Below are positions 1 to 10,640 of a DNA stretch of 64,000 nucleotides, one piece after another. The position numbers were made by a program, and so were the translations under genes. The DNA comes from Rhexocercosporidium sp. MPI-PUGE-AT-0058 (lineage: Eukaryota; Ascomycota; Leotiomycetes; Helotiales). How positions within the stretch are numbered: position 1 is the stretch's first letter; each line of letters opens with the position of its first letter. The notes beneath the pieces were generated by a model that searched no databases, had not been told where the DNA came from, and was given only the letters and a program-made list of their open reading frames with translations. The DNA lies in NCBI GenBank assembly GCA_020746875.1, contig JAGTJL010000026.1:186001-250000 (forward strand), written 5' to 3'.

Positions 1-2583
1 GAGGATACCTCATATAATAAGGCCTATAAGCGTTATATTATTAAACGAGTCGAGGACCTTATGGAGAAGGACATTTAGTTTTTAAAATTAAAAGTTAACG
101 ACTTTATAAATTATATTACGTCGTAAGCTAACCTTACTTAAGACGAATTTTTATTATAAATCTTCTTTTTTAATTAAAACACTTTAATTATAGAGTTTAT
201 TAAACCTATTAAGAAATAATAAGCCTTTGCCGATTCTAGGATTTTATATAACTATTTTTAGCGTAATACTTATATAAATAAGAAAAAGACTTTAATGGTT
301 AAGTTAAAAAAGACGGCGCAATAATTAAGTTAAGAATGACTATTATATTACCGTAATAAAGGCGCAGAAGTTAAATTAAAGATTAGACCCGCTAATATAA
401 TCGCCTTCTTTATTTATTTATATAATTAATTTTACTTTAAAGAAGATGTTATTTTGGCGGGGCCGCGGCTTTTTTATTATTATTTCCTCGTCGCTTTTTA
501 AAACTACAACTTTAAAGATATTAATATTTACGCGGAGTATAATAGCTTTATATTAATTTAAATAGCGCGTAGTAGTTTAAATAAATAATACAAAGATTAA
601 AAAGTTAAGGCTTAGAATAAAGAAGTCGTTTATTATAACATTTTTAACGAAGAGAAATTCGTATCTTTTAAACTACTTCGTATAGCCCTCTAAATGTTTG
701 GCTCTTCTTAAGAAAGCGGCAAGTAGATCTTCGGCGGTTTGGGCTTTAAAGTATATATAAATATATTAAGAAGTATTAAGAAGGACGGAAAGGTTAAATA
801 ACTTCGCTAAAATAAAGAAGTTAATCTATATATTCGGGAAGATACGGCGATATAAAACGCTATAGTGTGAAGGCTATAACAAACAAAGAACGTAGCACGG
901 CGCAAGGCACCAGGCAAGGAGCCTAGTAACTCTAAGGGGTTAAGATTTAAGGTGGAAAAGTATTCAATTCTTTTAATTTTATATAAAGGAAAGGTCTCTT
1001 ATACAAACCTTTAAAGGTTATATGCCTAGTTCCTTAAATAACGCCTTAGGCATCATTTCCTGGCTAGAATCGCCACTTTACAATAGAATTAAAAGATTAT
1101 ATTAATATAAGTAAAACCGCAATAAATTTAAATAAAAAAAAGGATAACTCGAACGGGAATAATACTTACGAATTAGAAAATAAAAATAATTAAGTTGACT
1201 TACTTTGCTATTCTGCCGCGGCACCGCCACGGCGGTTAATTAATCTCGCTTAAGTTCCCGCGTATATTATTTTTTTATTTACTTACTTTATTATAATTAA
1301 GGCGGTTATATATAAAAGAAAAGGCAATATTAAAAGGCGGTCGCACTTACCCGCACTATAGCTATGCCTCTGCCTCTTAAAGGCACGCATTTTTTAAAAA
1401 CTTGCCTTTATAAGTTTTAAATAATATAACGTACTCTTTTTTGCTCCCTGTTTTGGTTATATTATAACATAAAACCGCTAAATAACGTCCGGTTAAAGTA
1501 TATAATATTCGACTCCCTTACGCTATTAAAGGAGTTTCAAAGCTTACGTGTATTTGAGCGTAAACTAGTTCGTTTAAACACGCCCTCTTTTATAGCTTAG
1601 TAAAGCAATAATAGGCAGATGCTCTCTTATAATAATATTATAATATTAATAGTCGAATTTCGCATTTTTAGCTATAGTTTAATTAAGTAAGTCGAAGCTT
1701 TATATAATAAACTTATATTTAACTAGTTCCTTAAGATTGATTTAAATCGGGTAAAAGATAATATAAGTAATATTAAAAAGAGATACTCTTTTATTTAATA
1801 TCTAATCAATGAATTAGTTGCGGTATATTTTACGTTATTTACTAAAGTATAGACGACTCGAGGCGGTGGACTTTTAAAAAACGGCAAGTGGGATTTTAAG
1901 GCTGTGTTTTAATATCTCAAAAGAATAAAGATAATTCGAGAAGAGTTTTTAATTATAATCTATATAATTTATAACTAATCACTACTAACCACCGAGCTAC
2001 TAAGTATTAACTACACTAGTTTCTGGCTCTTAATAGTTAGTTTTTAATAGTAATCGGCTTATTAGTGGTTTTATTATACTTATTAGTTAAAGACTAATAG
2101 CTCTTTAGCTAGCTTTAATATTTATACTTGTTAAGCTCTCTTGCCGTGACTTATAATAACATATAAAGAAGTTACGCTTTTTAATTAGTGTTAAATCGAT
2201 TAAAGAATTTAATATATATAGCTCTTTTTAATAAACAGCCTTAAGTAAAGAGAAAATTAACAAATTCAAAGGTTATAAGACGTAAAACGTATATGTAAAT
2301 AAAAACAAAAGGTATATATTATACTTATAACACTTTTATAAGAATTCAATAGTCTTATAAATACTATAACCGTCTAAAATAAAAAGTCGAGCTAAATAAT
2401 CACGTGGTTTAGTCTTAGGAATAAAGACCTTCTTAAGATATTTAAGAATAATAGCATCAATTGTCCACCTATTTTCTATTATAGTAAAGTGCTAGGAATT
2501 AAATAAGGCTAATTAAGCTAAAAACCATTATTATTAAATAAGTTTACCTTTGTAAATCACAAGAGATTTAATTAACGCTCTTA
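1..2583. repeat. RIP-degraded AT-rich repeat block
   Basis: Extremely AT-rich sequence dense in TA, with stops in all frames and no open frame of useful length. This is what RIP leaves of multicopy DNA. Less mutated islands occur near 890-960 and 1205-1240. I could not recognise a transposon protein here, so the family is unknown. Confidence 0.7.
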
Positions 2584-2745
2584 TCCCTTCGTCCGGTGAA
2601 ACATTACCCACCACTAGCAGAGGCATAAACGAGAAGCTGTTATTCGCCAGAGGATGAGGCTTAACTGGGACCCTTTCTTAAACCAATTAGGATCCTTACT
2701 TTGCTTCCCTGCTAGCGCTGGGTAATGTCTCACCGGACGAAGGGA
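2584..2745. mobile_element. 162 bp TIR element (MITE) with TA target site
   Basis: The ends form a terminal inverted repeat of about 37 bp with three mismatches. It starts TCCCTTCGTCCGGTGA at 2584 and returns as its complement ending at 2745. Each end is bordered by TA, as expected for a Tc1/mariner-type target duplication. The 80-90 bp core codes for nothing. It is GC-richer than the RIP-degraded DNA around it, which suggests it is too short to be a RIP target or arrived late. An autonomous partner is not visible in the window. Confidence 0.8.
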
Positions 2746-3486
2746 TAGCTAATATATACTTAATTAATAAGATTTAAGCACGTGAACTAAGCTATTTTCC
2801 TTAAACTCTTAATCGTTTAGTATGCCTTATAATATATCTATTGGGTCTATAGCCTTTTATAATGCCAGATTCGTTCATATTCTATTATTATATAGTTGAA
2901 ATTACCTTAATTACTGGAACTTTTAGTTTTTAAAACTATAGTTAAATAACCTTAATTGTAACGCAATTAATATATATTAAATCAACGTTAAGTTACTTTT
3001 TAACCTTAAGAATAAGGTGGCGTGCTAAAAATCGGTGTATTTAACGTTTCCTAAGTGGTAAATAATCTCCTTAACGAGCTAAGAGTCGTTTTCTAAAAAC
3101 CTTAATCTACGTATAAGTAATACCACGACTAAGGACCTTTTAATTAAGGAATTATTTTGCTAATCGATCCTTAATTACTATAAGAAGTCTTTAAAGATGA
3201 TTAGTACCTTCTTACCGTAATTCTATTATAAGTTGTCGGCCTTAAAGAGTAAACTTAACTCCCTACTTTAATATAGCTTTTTATAAAGACTTGCTATTTT
3301 TAACCTCTCTAAGTATACAATTAATATCTTACTAAGTATATTAAAGCTTTATAATAAAGATAATCTAAATTCCAAATTTAAAAAGAATTAATTAAGGAAT
3401 TAGAAAGTTATAAATTATTTAAGTGAGGGGTTATAAGTAGCGGTGAGTTAAGCGAGGTGGCCGGAAGGGGGGGTGGGGACTTAATT
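2746..3486. other. AT-rich gap ending in a short GC-rich patch
   Basis: No gene seen. 2746-3427 is RIP-type AT-rich DNA. 3428-3486 is abruptly GC-rich with a G-run (3466-3478). It separates the AT-rich block from the helicase remnant and may be the end of another element, but no matching inverted end was found. Confidence 0.5.
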
Positions 3487-3609
3487 TCTAGTTCGCGTAC
3501 ACGGCGGAGCAGGTCTCCGCGAAGGGAGACAAGGGGCAGGATCCAGATCGTGATGTCGACATTAAGGAGCACACATAGCAAGTGAACAGCATACTCTTCC
3601 CCTCTCCCG
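3487..3609 (-). pseudogene. RecQ-like helicase remnant, distal piece
   Basis: Read on the minus strand, the first codons beyond the transposon complete a Walker A motif (GEGKS) whose first residues lie at 5786-5800 on the other side of the Fot/pogo element. After a frameshift the sequence reads ILPLVSLRGDLLRRVREL, the motif Ia region of the fungal RecQ-like helicases found in repetitive, often subtelomeric, gene families. Homology stops at about 3487, so the DEAH box and the second RecA domain are absent. Dead fragment. Confidence 0.7.
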
Positions 3610-3611
3610 TA

Positions 3612-5783
3612 CTCGTATTCCCTGTCACGTGCACACCCGTTTGGCTTTACTGCTCTATCTTACCCTATAACTTTAATTATATATAAATTAATAATTATAA
3701 TTTTTAAATAAAATATTATAAACTATAAATTATATTTAAAAGGCTTTTCAATTCAGAATATTTAATTTCTTAATTAATTAGAATATCGCGCTGGCATTTT
3801 ACAAGTCCTTTCACTTAATAATTTAACCTTTGACTCATCCGTATTAATAGTCGATAATAAGGCACGTAAGTTATAAGTAACTTTATAATTAATTAAAGTT
3901 TAAGCGTAGTCTTCGTTTACTTTATCTACTTCTTTTTAAGACGATTTACCGCTTCTTTAACTATTTTTACAGCTAATTATATAATAGCTTTCTATACCTG
4001 CGCTTCCGCCTATTTACTTTCTCTTTTTTTACGTCGAATCTCTTTTTATAAAGCTTTCTTTATTTTATAAACGTCGGCCTTACTCTTTTTAATTACTTTA
4101 TCTTTCTTTTCTTACGTAGAACTCTTTTCTTTTTCTTTTTAAAAAGCTTTAGCTTTATTAATTTCTATTAATTTATATAATTTACACTTATTAGTTTTAT
4201 TTTTAATAAAATTCATTTTCTTTTTACGCTTTCTTTTTTTCTTTTTAAGCTTTAACGACTTAATTAAGTCTTTCTTAATATATTCGTTAACTTTATATTC
4301 GGTAAAAAGCTTAAAAGCGGCTTTTAATATTAAGTTAAGAGTAATAAAGTTTTTATTAATATAATATAAGCGCTAGACTTTTCGCATCGATTTATACGTA
4401 TAAGGAGTCGCTATAATAACAGGATTTCGTTCTTTAAGAGCTAGTCGGTTAATTTAAGTGAAAATGTATTGTAAATTAAAGGGCTAAATTCTTACTTTAA
4501 TAAATGCCGACGTAATGTTTTCTTTAAAAAAAGATTCCTTTTATGCCGACTAAAATATACTTTAAAATATCTTTTTTATTATACTTACGTATTTAATACT
4601 TTTAAATATAATAATTTAAAGCTTTTCCGAGTACTTTTAAATAAGAAGACTAAAATAGCTAAGATTAAGAAGTTATAAATAATGCGTAAAATGCGAGGGT
4701 AAAATTAGAATAACGATACTAAATTTGTTATACTTATTTAAGAAAGCCATATTTATATAATTAAAATGGCTATTTATTATTAAAAGACGACGACGATTTT
4801 CAGCGGATTTGCGAGTTTTTAATTTAAACACTTTTTTTAATTAACGTAAACTAAGTTTATTATTAAACTATTTATTTTTTATAATACTAAAGTATATTAA
4901 TTCGCTAAAATAATTAAAATCCTCAAGCCAAGAGTCTTGTAAATTACTAAAGGCTCCCTTATAAAGTAACGTAAAAGAGCTTTTCTTTTCGATTATTAAA
5001 ATATACGTTAAAAAAGTAATAAACTCTTTATTGCTATCTTGAATTGCCTACTTAATACGCCTTAATTTATATGCTTTTATTAATATAATTCTAAGTGTTT
5101 TTAATGCTTACTTAAAGATAAAACCCTTTTTGTCTTAATTATATATATTATTAGCGGTAATATAATAGGTTTTTATTACGTAGCTTAGTTATTCCGGAAA
5201 ATAAAAAGTATTAGTCGATAATAATACTTAACGATTATATAATAATAAATTAATAAAATTAAACTTAATTAATTAAAAAAAGTGCTTATAAAGAGGCCCG
5301 TACTTAGACTTTATACGTTATTTGTCGATATTCTTAGGGTAAACGCTTTTTAAACGACCTTTATATTAATAAATAAACTACAACGTCTAGTTCTTTCCGA
5401 CAAGTATTCCAATAACTTCCTTAGTTAGATTCTTGATAATTTAGCTTATAAGAGGCATTTTACGCTTTGTCATTCGATTAATATGCTTTATTAACACCTC
5501 CTCTTAATCGTTAATTAAACATTGAATAGATTCGGACAAAAAGTCGCCTCTAAGGCGAGTTTAGCCTTTATGCCGCCGCATAAGGGTTATATAATTGACT
5601 TTAAACTCTCGCGCAGTCGCAGAATAATTAAGAAAGTCACACAATTCTAACGTAGCAAGCGCTTTAATTATATCTTTTGTTTCGGCCATATTATGATTTT
5701 TTGAAGTGTTATTAGTAGGGGGAAAAGTGCAGACTTTTACCCTGTGCACGTATGCGGGGTGTGCACGTGACAGGGAATACGAG
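3612..5783 (-). mobile_element. Fot/pogo-type DNA transposon, RIP-inactivated
   Basis: Perfect terminal inverted repeats of 27 bp (CTCGTATTCCCTGTCACGTG onwards, 3612-3638 and 5757-5783) are bordered by TA at 3610-3611 and 5784-5785. The 2.17 kb length, the TA target and a minus-strand transposase identify a Fot1/Pot2-like pogo element of the Tc1/mariner superfamily. The TIRs stayed GC-rich while the interior is heavily RIP-degraded. It is inserted in a helicase remnant, so it is younger than that gene copy. Confidence 0.9.
3900..5689 (-). pseudogene. Decayed Fot/pogo transposase (HTH plus DDE)
   Basis: The frame opens at an ATG at 5689. The first 40 or so codons are intact and give a psq-type helix-turn-helix (SATAREFKVNYITLMRRHKG). 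Further down, despite many stops, the DDE_1 landmarks of Fot/pogo transposases can be followed: the first catalytic segment reads N-stop-DKKGF at 5117-5140 (family form NWDEKGF), an EDFN segment follows, and the second Asp motif reads INSHFNY at 4751-4780 (family form VDGHSSH), with the catalytic Asp changed to Asn. The C-terminal end at about 3900 is approximate. Inactive. Confidence 0.8.
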
Positions 5784-5785
5784 TA

Positions 5786-6495
5786 CCTAGGACAACCACC
5801 TGCTCCGCTCCAGACATCACAGTCACCATAGCACGTTCTTGCATAGCGGACCTCCATTGTAGGGGCTCGTGCTGGTGCAGTTGGCGTGCTCCTTTTAACA
5901 GAGCAGCAGCAGACCATTTGTTACGTGGACGATAGACACCCCGAGCAATCTTCTTCAGCAGACGTAGGCCATCGAGGTCAAATCGTCTCGTCTTCGCTTG
6001 CCAGCGGACTCCAAGAGGGTATCCAGACCCCAAAAGTCCTTCCATAGGGTCGACGCCAGCAGGTACCGGCGAATCAGGACATTACGAAGGCTGTTGGTCT
6101 GCTGGTTAGCATACGCCCGGTTCGTGCTGTGGTTCCGCTGGCTCGTCATAGCACGAATATCAGCATCGATATCCTCAGCCTTTTCGATCGCTTCCTGGTC
6201 CGCGTCAAAGCAAGCAATGTCAGCCGCAAACTTAGTCTTGACTATAGTAACAGTCATCTGTTGCCAGATAGCAATGCTTATCTTAGGGGCACTAGCTCGA
6301 ACGCACGCTTTGCTATTCTTCCACCAGAGGTACGGGGAGATCACAGCATTCGGGGCGGACTGGCGAAGGAAGATCTGACGCAGCGGAATCACCCAAGTGA
6401 AGTAGTCCCGCAGAAGGTCGCCGATAGCGACAGACAAAGACCGGATGTTGTCCTTGACTTGCTTGTCTGCTGCTGACCTTGGTGATAAGTAGTAT
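5786..6495 (-). pseudogene. RecQ-like helicase remnant, proximal piece
   Basis: Minus-strand frame from about 6495 to 5786, with one frameshift near 6040. It matches the region before the helicase domain of a fungal repeat-associated RecQ-like family: segments such as LLRDYFTWVIPLRQIFLRQS, an RNHSTNRAYANQ segment, and WRSAMQERAMVTVMSGAEQV, which leads into VVLGT, the start of Walker A. The reading is cut exactly there by the Fot/pogo TIR. GC content is normal, unlike the element. The N-terminal part of the gene is missing upstream of about 6495. A remnant, not a working gene. Confidence 0.75.
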
Positions 6496-6501
6496 ACAGA
6501 A

Positions 6502-6765
6502 TTAAAAGCCCATGTTTGACATATGCACGCCCGGTCCCTCGGGTGTGAAAGGGAGGTAATTTGCCGTATATTCGCAGTCCAGCGATGCTGTAGAGTTGAT
6601 TGTGGCAGAAGTTTGGGTTTCAGCGTTTGCGAAGCAGTTCAGTGCAGAGGCTGTAGTGGGGATTAGCATGAAGCTGTCGAAGCCATCAGAGCCAGCGAAA
6701 GCATCGTTGCTGCTAAAGTTCGAAAGGTGGAGGGCGGTGCCGAATCCAACTAAGTTAATTAACAA
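6502..6765 (-). pseudogene. Unidentified gene fragment
   Basis: A GC-balanced island with an open minus-strand frame of 87 codons ending HMSNMGF-stop. It is Ser/Thr/Ala-rich and coding-like in composition, but I recognise no domain. It abuts the helicase remnant on one side and AT-rich DNA on the other, so it is probably a truncated fragment left by transposon rearrangement. It could also be chance open frame. Confidence 0.25.
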
Positions 6766-7017
6766 ACCTCTTGTAATAACTAATAATAATTACTAATAAT
6801 AATTCAGGAATTATTATTCCAGAATCTACTCAAGGCACTAGACAATTAAGCCTTAAAGTATCGTTTCATAGTCAAATAATCGAAAACGAGGATTCTTAAG
6901 AAGAAAAAGAAGTATCTAGTTTTATAATAACTCATTCTAAAAGATTATTATTAAACTTTGTTGTTTTTAATAATATCTCTTTTATGGCCGTTACTAGCCC
7001 TAGCTTTCGATAGTTAA

Positions 7018-7824
7018 CGTCCCACCCCACCATTCCGTCCACCCCCCCATTCCGTCCACCTTTTACACCAAAACTCACTACTTTAAATAAGTAATATATT
7101 TATTGTTTATTAATAGGATAAGCTAAAATTAAAGAATTAGAAAGAAAACTATTAAGTCTTTCATAATATAATTATTTTAACTATTTAATATTACGTAATA
7201 TTACATATTAAGTATTTAAAGTTCAAAAACTTTTCCTCATACAAATTTGGTGTAAAAACGATTTTTGTCATTTTCTTATTAGCTTTAGTAATTATTATTA
7301 TAAATATCTAAAACTTAAAGTATAAGTATATTATATATATACAATTAAAGTTTCAAAACATAAAAAAAAATAGATTAGTAATTTTTAATTTATTAAGTAA
7401 TTAAATTTCCTCATATAAATTTTTATATGAAGCTTTATATTCTACTTAATTACGTAATAGTCACTAATACAAATGCTCTCAAACTTAAAGAACTCAATAT
7501 TATATATATAATCTATTCATAATTCAAGTTTTAGTTATTTATAGTAACAAATCTTAAAGTTATTATAAAAATATAAAAAATTGATTTTACACAAAATTTG
7601 TATGAGAGAAAATTCTTAAACTTCAAATACTTAGTTTGTAATATTACGTAATACAAAATTAACCTTCTTTTACTAGCTTAATAGATAAGATATGATGAAA
7701 CAAATTATAAAAAGATTATAAGTTTTTATTAATTAGTTGTAGAGATATTAAAGGTTTAAAAGTGTAACTTTTGGTGTAAAAGGTGGACGGAATGGGGGGG
7801 TGGACGGAATGGTGGGGTGGGACG
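7018..7824. mobile_element. 807 bp fold-back element flanked by TTAA
   Basis: The whole element is an imperfect palindrome centred at 7420/7421. The outer ~55 bp are GC-rich (CGTCCCACCCCACCATTCCG onwards, containing two tandem CCATTCCGTCCACC units) and recur inverted at 7770-7824. The inner AT-rich arms also pair, for example the CAAATTTGGTGTAAAA stretch near 7243 with its complement near 7585. TTAA lies at both borders (7014-7017 and 7825-7828), the target duplication typical of PiggyBac-type insertion. No coding capacity. Confidence 0.85.
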
Positions 7825-7828
7825 TTAA

Positions 7829-8303
7829 TGATATATCTTTATAGGTAAATACGCCCTAGTACTTGTAAATACTTGAATATGTAGCTAACTTATTATTTTA
7901 GAGAGGCACTACTTTTATACTCTCAAGTGTTAACTGATGAGTTAACTTTATACTTTAATAATGTATGATTGGCTGGAATCGTTTGAGGCGCGTGAATTTA
8001 CGTTGATTTGATATTTGTCGTTAGATGGCCTTGGGTTCGGGGAGGAAAGTTGAACGGGGAAATCTGAAGAGGCCTTTGACCCGTGTTTTGATTTTTTGGG
8101 GGGCTATTGAGGTTGGAGGAGAGGGCGAGTCCCTAGCCTTTTCCTGGCACTGTATTTCAGGGACTATGCCAGAAATATCCCTTGCATGATTGCTATCCTG
8201 ATCCGGTGATCTGCCCGAATATCCAAAATATGACAATACAATGGAGCGGTTGAGAGATGAAGGAACTTCCATAGATATGGGAAAAATGGGTATCATAATA
8301 AAT
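7829..8303. other. Intergenic, 3' flank of the CorA-like gene
   Basis: AT-rich to about 7960, then normal base composition. It holds the probable 3' UTR of the minus-strand gene ending at 8304. A minus-strand open frame at 8021-8296 shows no recognisable domain and I do not call it. Confidence 0.5.
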
Positions 8304-10170
8304 CTACCCTACAGTCCCATTAATAGAACTCATCCTAATCCCCAACTGCAAATCATTATCCGAGCCTTGCCCTCTACTCGATTCCCGCCTCCGTCTCCAA
8401 TAAAGATATAAACCGAACACCAGCACCGTCAACGGAACAGTGACAGCAACATACAGCCACACCCATGGCGACACGTCGATTGTACTGTTTGTTCCATTGA
8501 AGGTGAAGAAGACCATGCTGAAGATGGCGGATATGAATGTTCCGGGGAGGAACAGCATCGTCATCGTAGCAATCCTGCGTTCATTGTATCAGTGGTTTTC
8601 AGATAATATAGCCGGGGAGCATACGTGATCATGGAATAATTATCCTTCGCCGCCTCATCCGCGATTGTCGCTGTGAGGCGCTGGATTTCCATGTTGGTCG
8701 TTGCATTGTCCAGACTTGCTTGGTTGACGTTCTGCGCCGCGAAGCTGAAGACGAAGCGTGAGATTAGTTTCGTCCGTTCACCGAAACTGGTCACCCAACG
8801 TCGTCGAACTTTGTTTCGGGCGTGAAGAAACTGGAAAGCCTCCGCCGCCGATGTCGAATGCTTGATGCCGAGCTGCTTGAGCTTTTGTGATGTTTCAATG
8901 AGAAAGTCAAGTCGCTCCCCCAGATCCCCTAGGTCTTCGAAGAGCATGTTCCAGGTGCGTGAGAGGGTGTGGAGGTCTTGGAGATGGCTGGGTTGTAAGA
9001 CTTTATCGCGAATGGGCGGGTTCATTCTGTTGCCGCTAAGCTCGTTCTGTGGTTGTACCGTTAGTATATTCAATTTTAAGTTAGTGACAGAGAGGGACAT
9101 ACCCAATGAAAGAGTTCGTTCCATCGTTCATTGATGAATACCTCTCGCCATAGAGCACATTCCTCGGCAACCAAAAAGTCAATTGCTAAAGGTTGGAACA
9201 GGAAGTCCTTTTCTTGGCTCCTTGCCATGTTCCTAATCCTTTCCTGGACGGTGCCTGGACAGTCGATAAGAACGTATGTTGTAGAGCTTGTTAAGGTCTT
9301 GTAGCAGAACCATAGGTGAAGCGGACCAAGGTCCCAATTTTCGAAGTAATGATAAAATCCATCTGAATTGATTAGTGTTCAGGTGTCAGGGAGGGGCTGA
9401 GGAAGTTGGTACCCAATGCTTGAACTTCTCCCGCGGCGTCGTACCTATGGCATGAAGCGCCTGATTGTTTGGACCAGACGCTTGGAATCAACACCGCTTC
9501 TAGAAATGCTGAGCTGATTCCGAGTCGAACACAGAGGCTCTCTAAGATGTTCTGTGTAACTCGAATGCGCTTCGTCGCGCATCCTATGACTATTAGCTTT
9601 GTTAAGTCAATTCCAGGATACTGTTATACCGTCATGGTCACGAATTGAGCTCAAAAATCTATGAACAGTTAGAATTACAGGCATATGTGGAAATAGACAG
9701 TTACAGTATCTGGACGAAAGACTGTCGAGAGGGATTTGAAGCATTAGACGGTATTTCGTTGACGGATTCTTCGAAGACAACGTGAGCGAGGATATTATCT
9801 TCAAATGTGCTGTCGACTTCGAGGACGGAGTCACTGTCCGTTGAGGAACGTCTCAATCTCAGAAGCTCAATTGACGTTAATGATTCCTCCAGCTTCCTAG
9901 CGATGAGGCCGGACAAGGCTGTGGTAGAGAAGTAGCCGGCTGCCATTGCTTATTGTATTGTACGTAGAGCTTCCGAAAACCGAGGTGACGAGTTCTTAGG
10001 AGCAAGCAAAATAAGTTACCGATTTTGGCCTTAATGTATCTGTTCGAAGAAATGAAGTCTTGGAAAGATTGTTCACGGGGTGGGGTGTTGAAACAGTTTG
10101 GGTTGGGTTCGATCGAGAAGGCTGCCGGGCGAGGCATGCGGGGCATCGGGCAAGGCATTGAATGAACCAC
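8304..10170 (-). CDS. CorA-like Mg2+ transporter family protein
   Basis: Spliced minus-strand model: 10170-10020, 9939-9705, 9658-9630, 9589-9413, 9362-9103, 9046-8625, 8574-8304 (1,545 nt, 514 aa). Introns have GT-AG ends and CTAAC/TTAAC branch sites. The product carries the signature of the fungal CorA-like family: ENWDLGPLHLWFCY and AEECALWREV in the soluble part, then MTMLFLPGTFISAIFS, the first of two C-terminal membrane helices (about residues 428-448 and 462-485), ending in a basic cytosolic tail (WRRRR). The GMN motif of true CorA channels is not seen; the fungal branch usually lacks it, so ion transport is unproven. The first exon is the least certain part: an alternative start is the ATG at 9946. 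The exon 2/3 junction could shift by 6 nt. The gene is intact although transposons lie on both sides. Confidence 0.85.
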
Positions 10171-10640
10171 TTCCGGGCAGTAAGGCTGACTGCAAATCGT
10201 TGAGCTGCTGATTCGAGGAGGGAGGGCAATACCGATCTGGTGGCCGAGGAGTATGAAATGCGAAAGTGCTAAAATCTATCGTGGCATAGAAGGATTTGCT
10301 TGGTGGAGCTCCTCAAATGGTGGCTCTCGAAGCCCGCATTCCTAGTGCGAAGTCTTCGTCGGGGTCGTTTCGACTTTCGTCGTGAGAGAAGCCTTCTCCC
10401 CAGCAGGGCATCCAATAAGCCAATCAATCAGTCATCAGCTGGTTTAAACTTTCAGCTGATTGGATTATAACGATCACTCTAGTTGACTGGCTCAGCTTAT
10501 TAGCTGATAAGCCGCTGATCAACTAAAAACGTGATGAGAACGTGATTCGAAGTCACGTTTTAAGTGTTTTCTTTCAGGTGTTTATTCTTATAAAAGCTAG
10601 AAGAAGTTACAAGATCTTTCTAAATAAATTACAGTATATA
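10171..10640. other. Intergenic, upstream of the CorA-like gene
   Basis: Probable promoter of the minus-strand CorA-like gene, then a stretch with short inverted motifs (AGCTGAT/ATCAGCT between 10430 and 10520; AACGTGA-TTCGAAG-TCACGTT at 10540-10562). No gene seen. AT content rises toward the PiggyBac element. Confidence 0.45.

Noticed and set aside
3428..3486. GC-rich patch as the end of another transposon
   Set aside because: No inverted or direct counterpart found in the window.
8021..8296. 91-codon minus-strand open frame just after the CorA-like stop
   Set aside because: No domain, unlike any C-terminal extension of the family, and it lies in the probable 3' UTR.
10540..10562. Hairpin AACGTGA..TCACGTT as a terminator or regulator
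   Set aside because: Short, isolated and of a kind expected by chance; no link to a transcript end.
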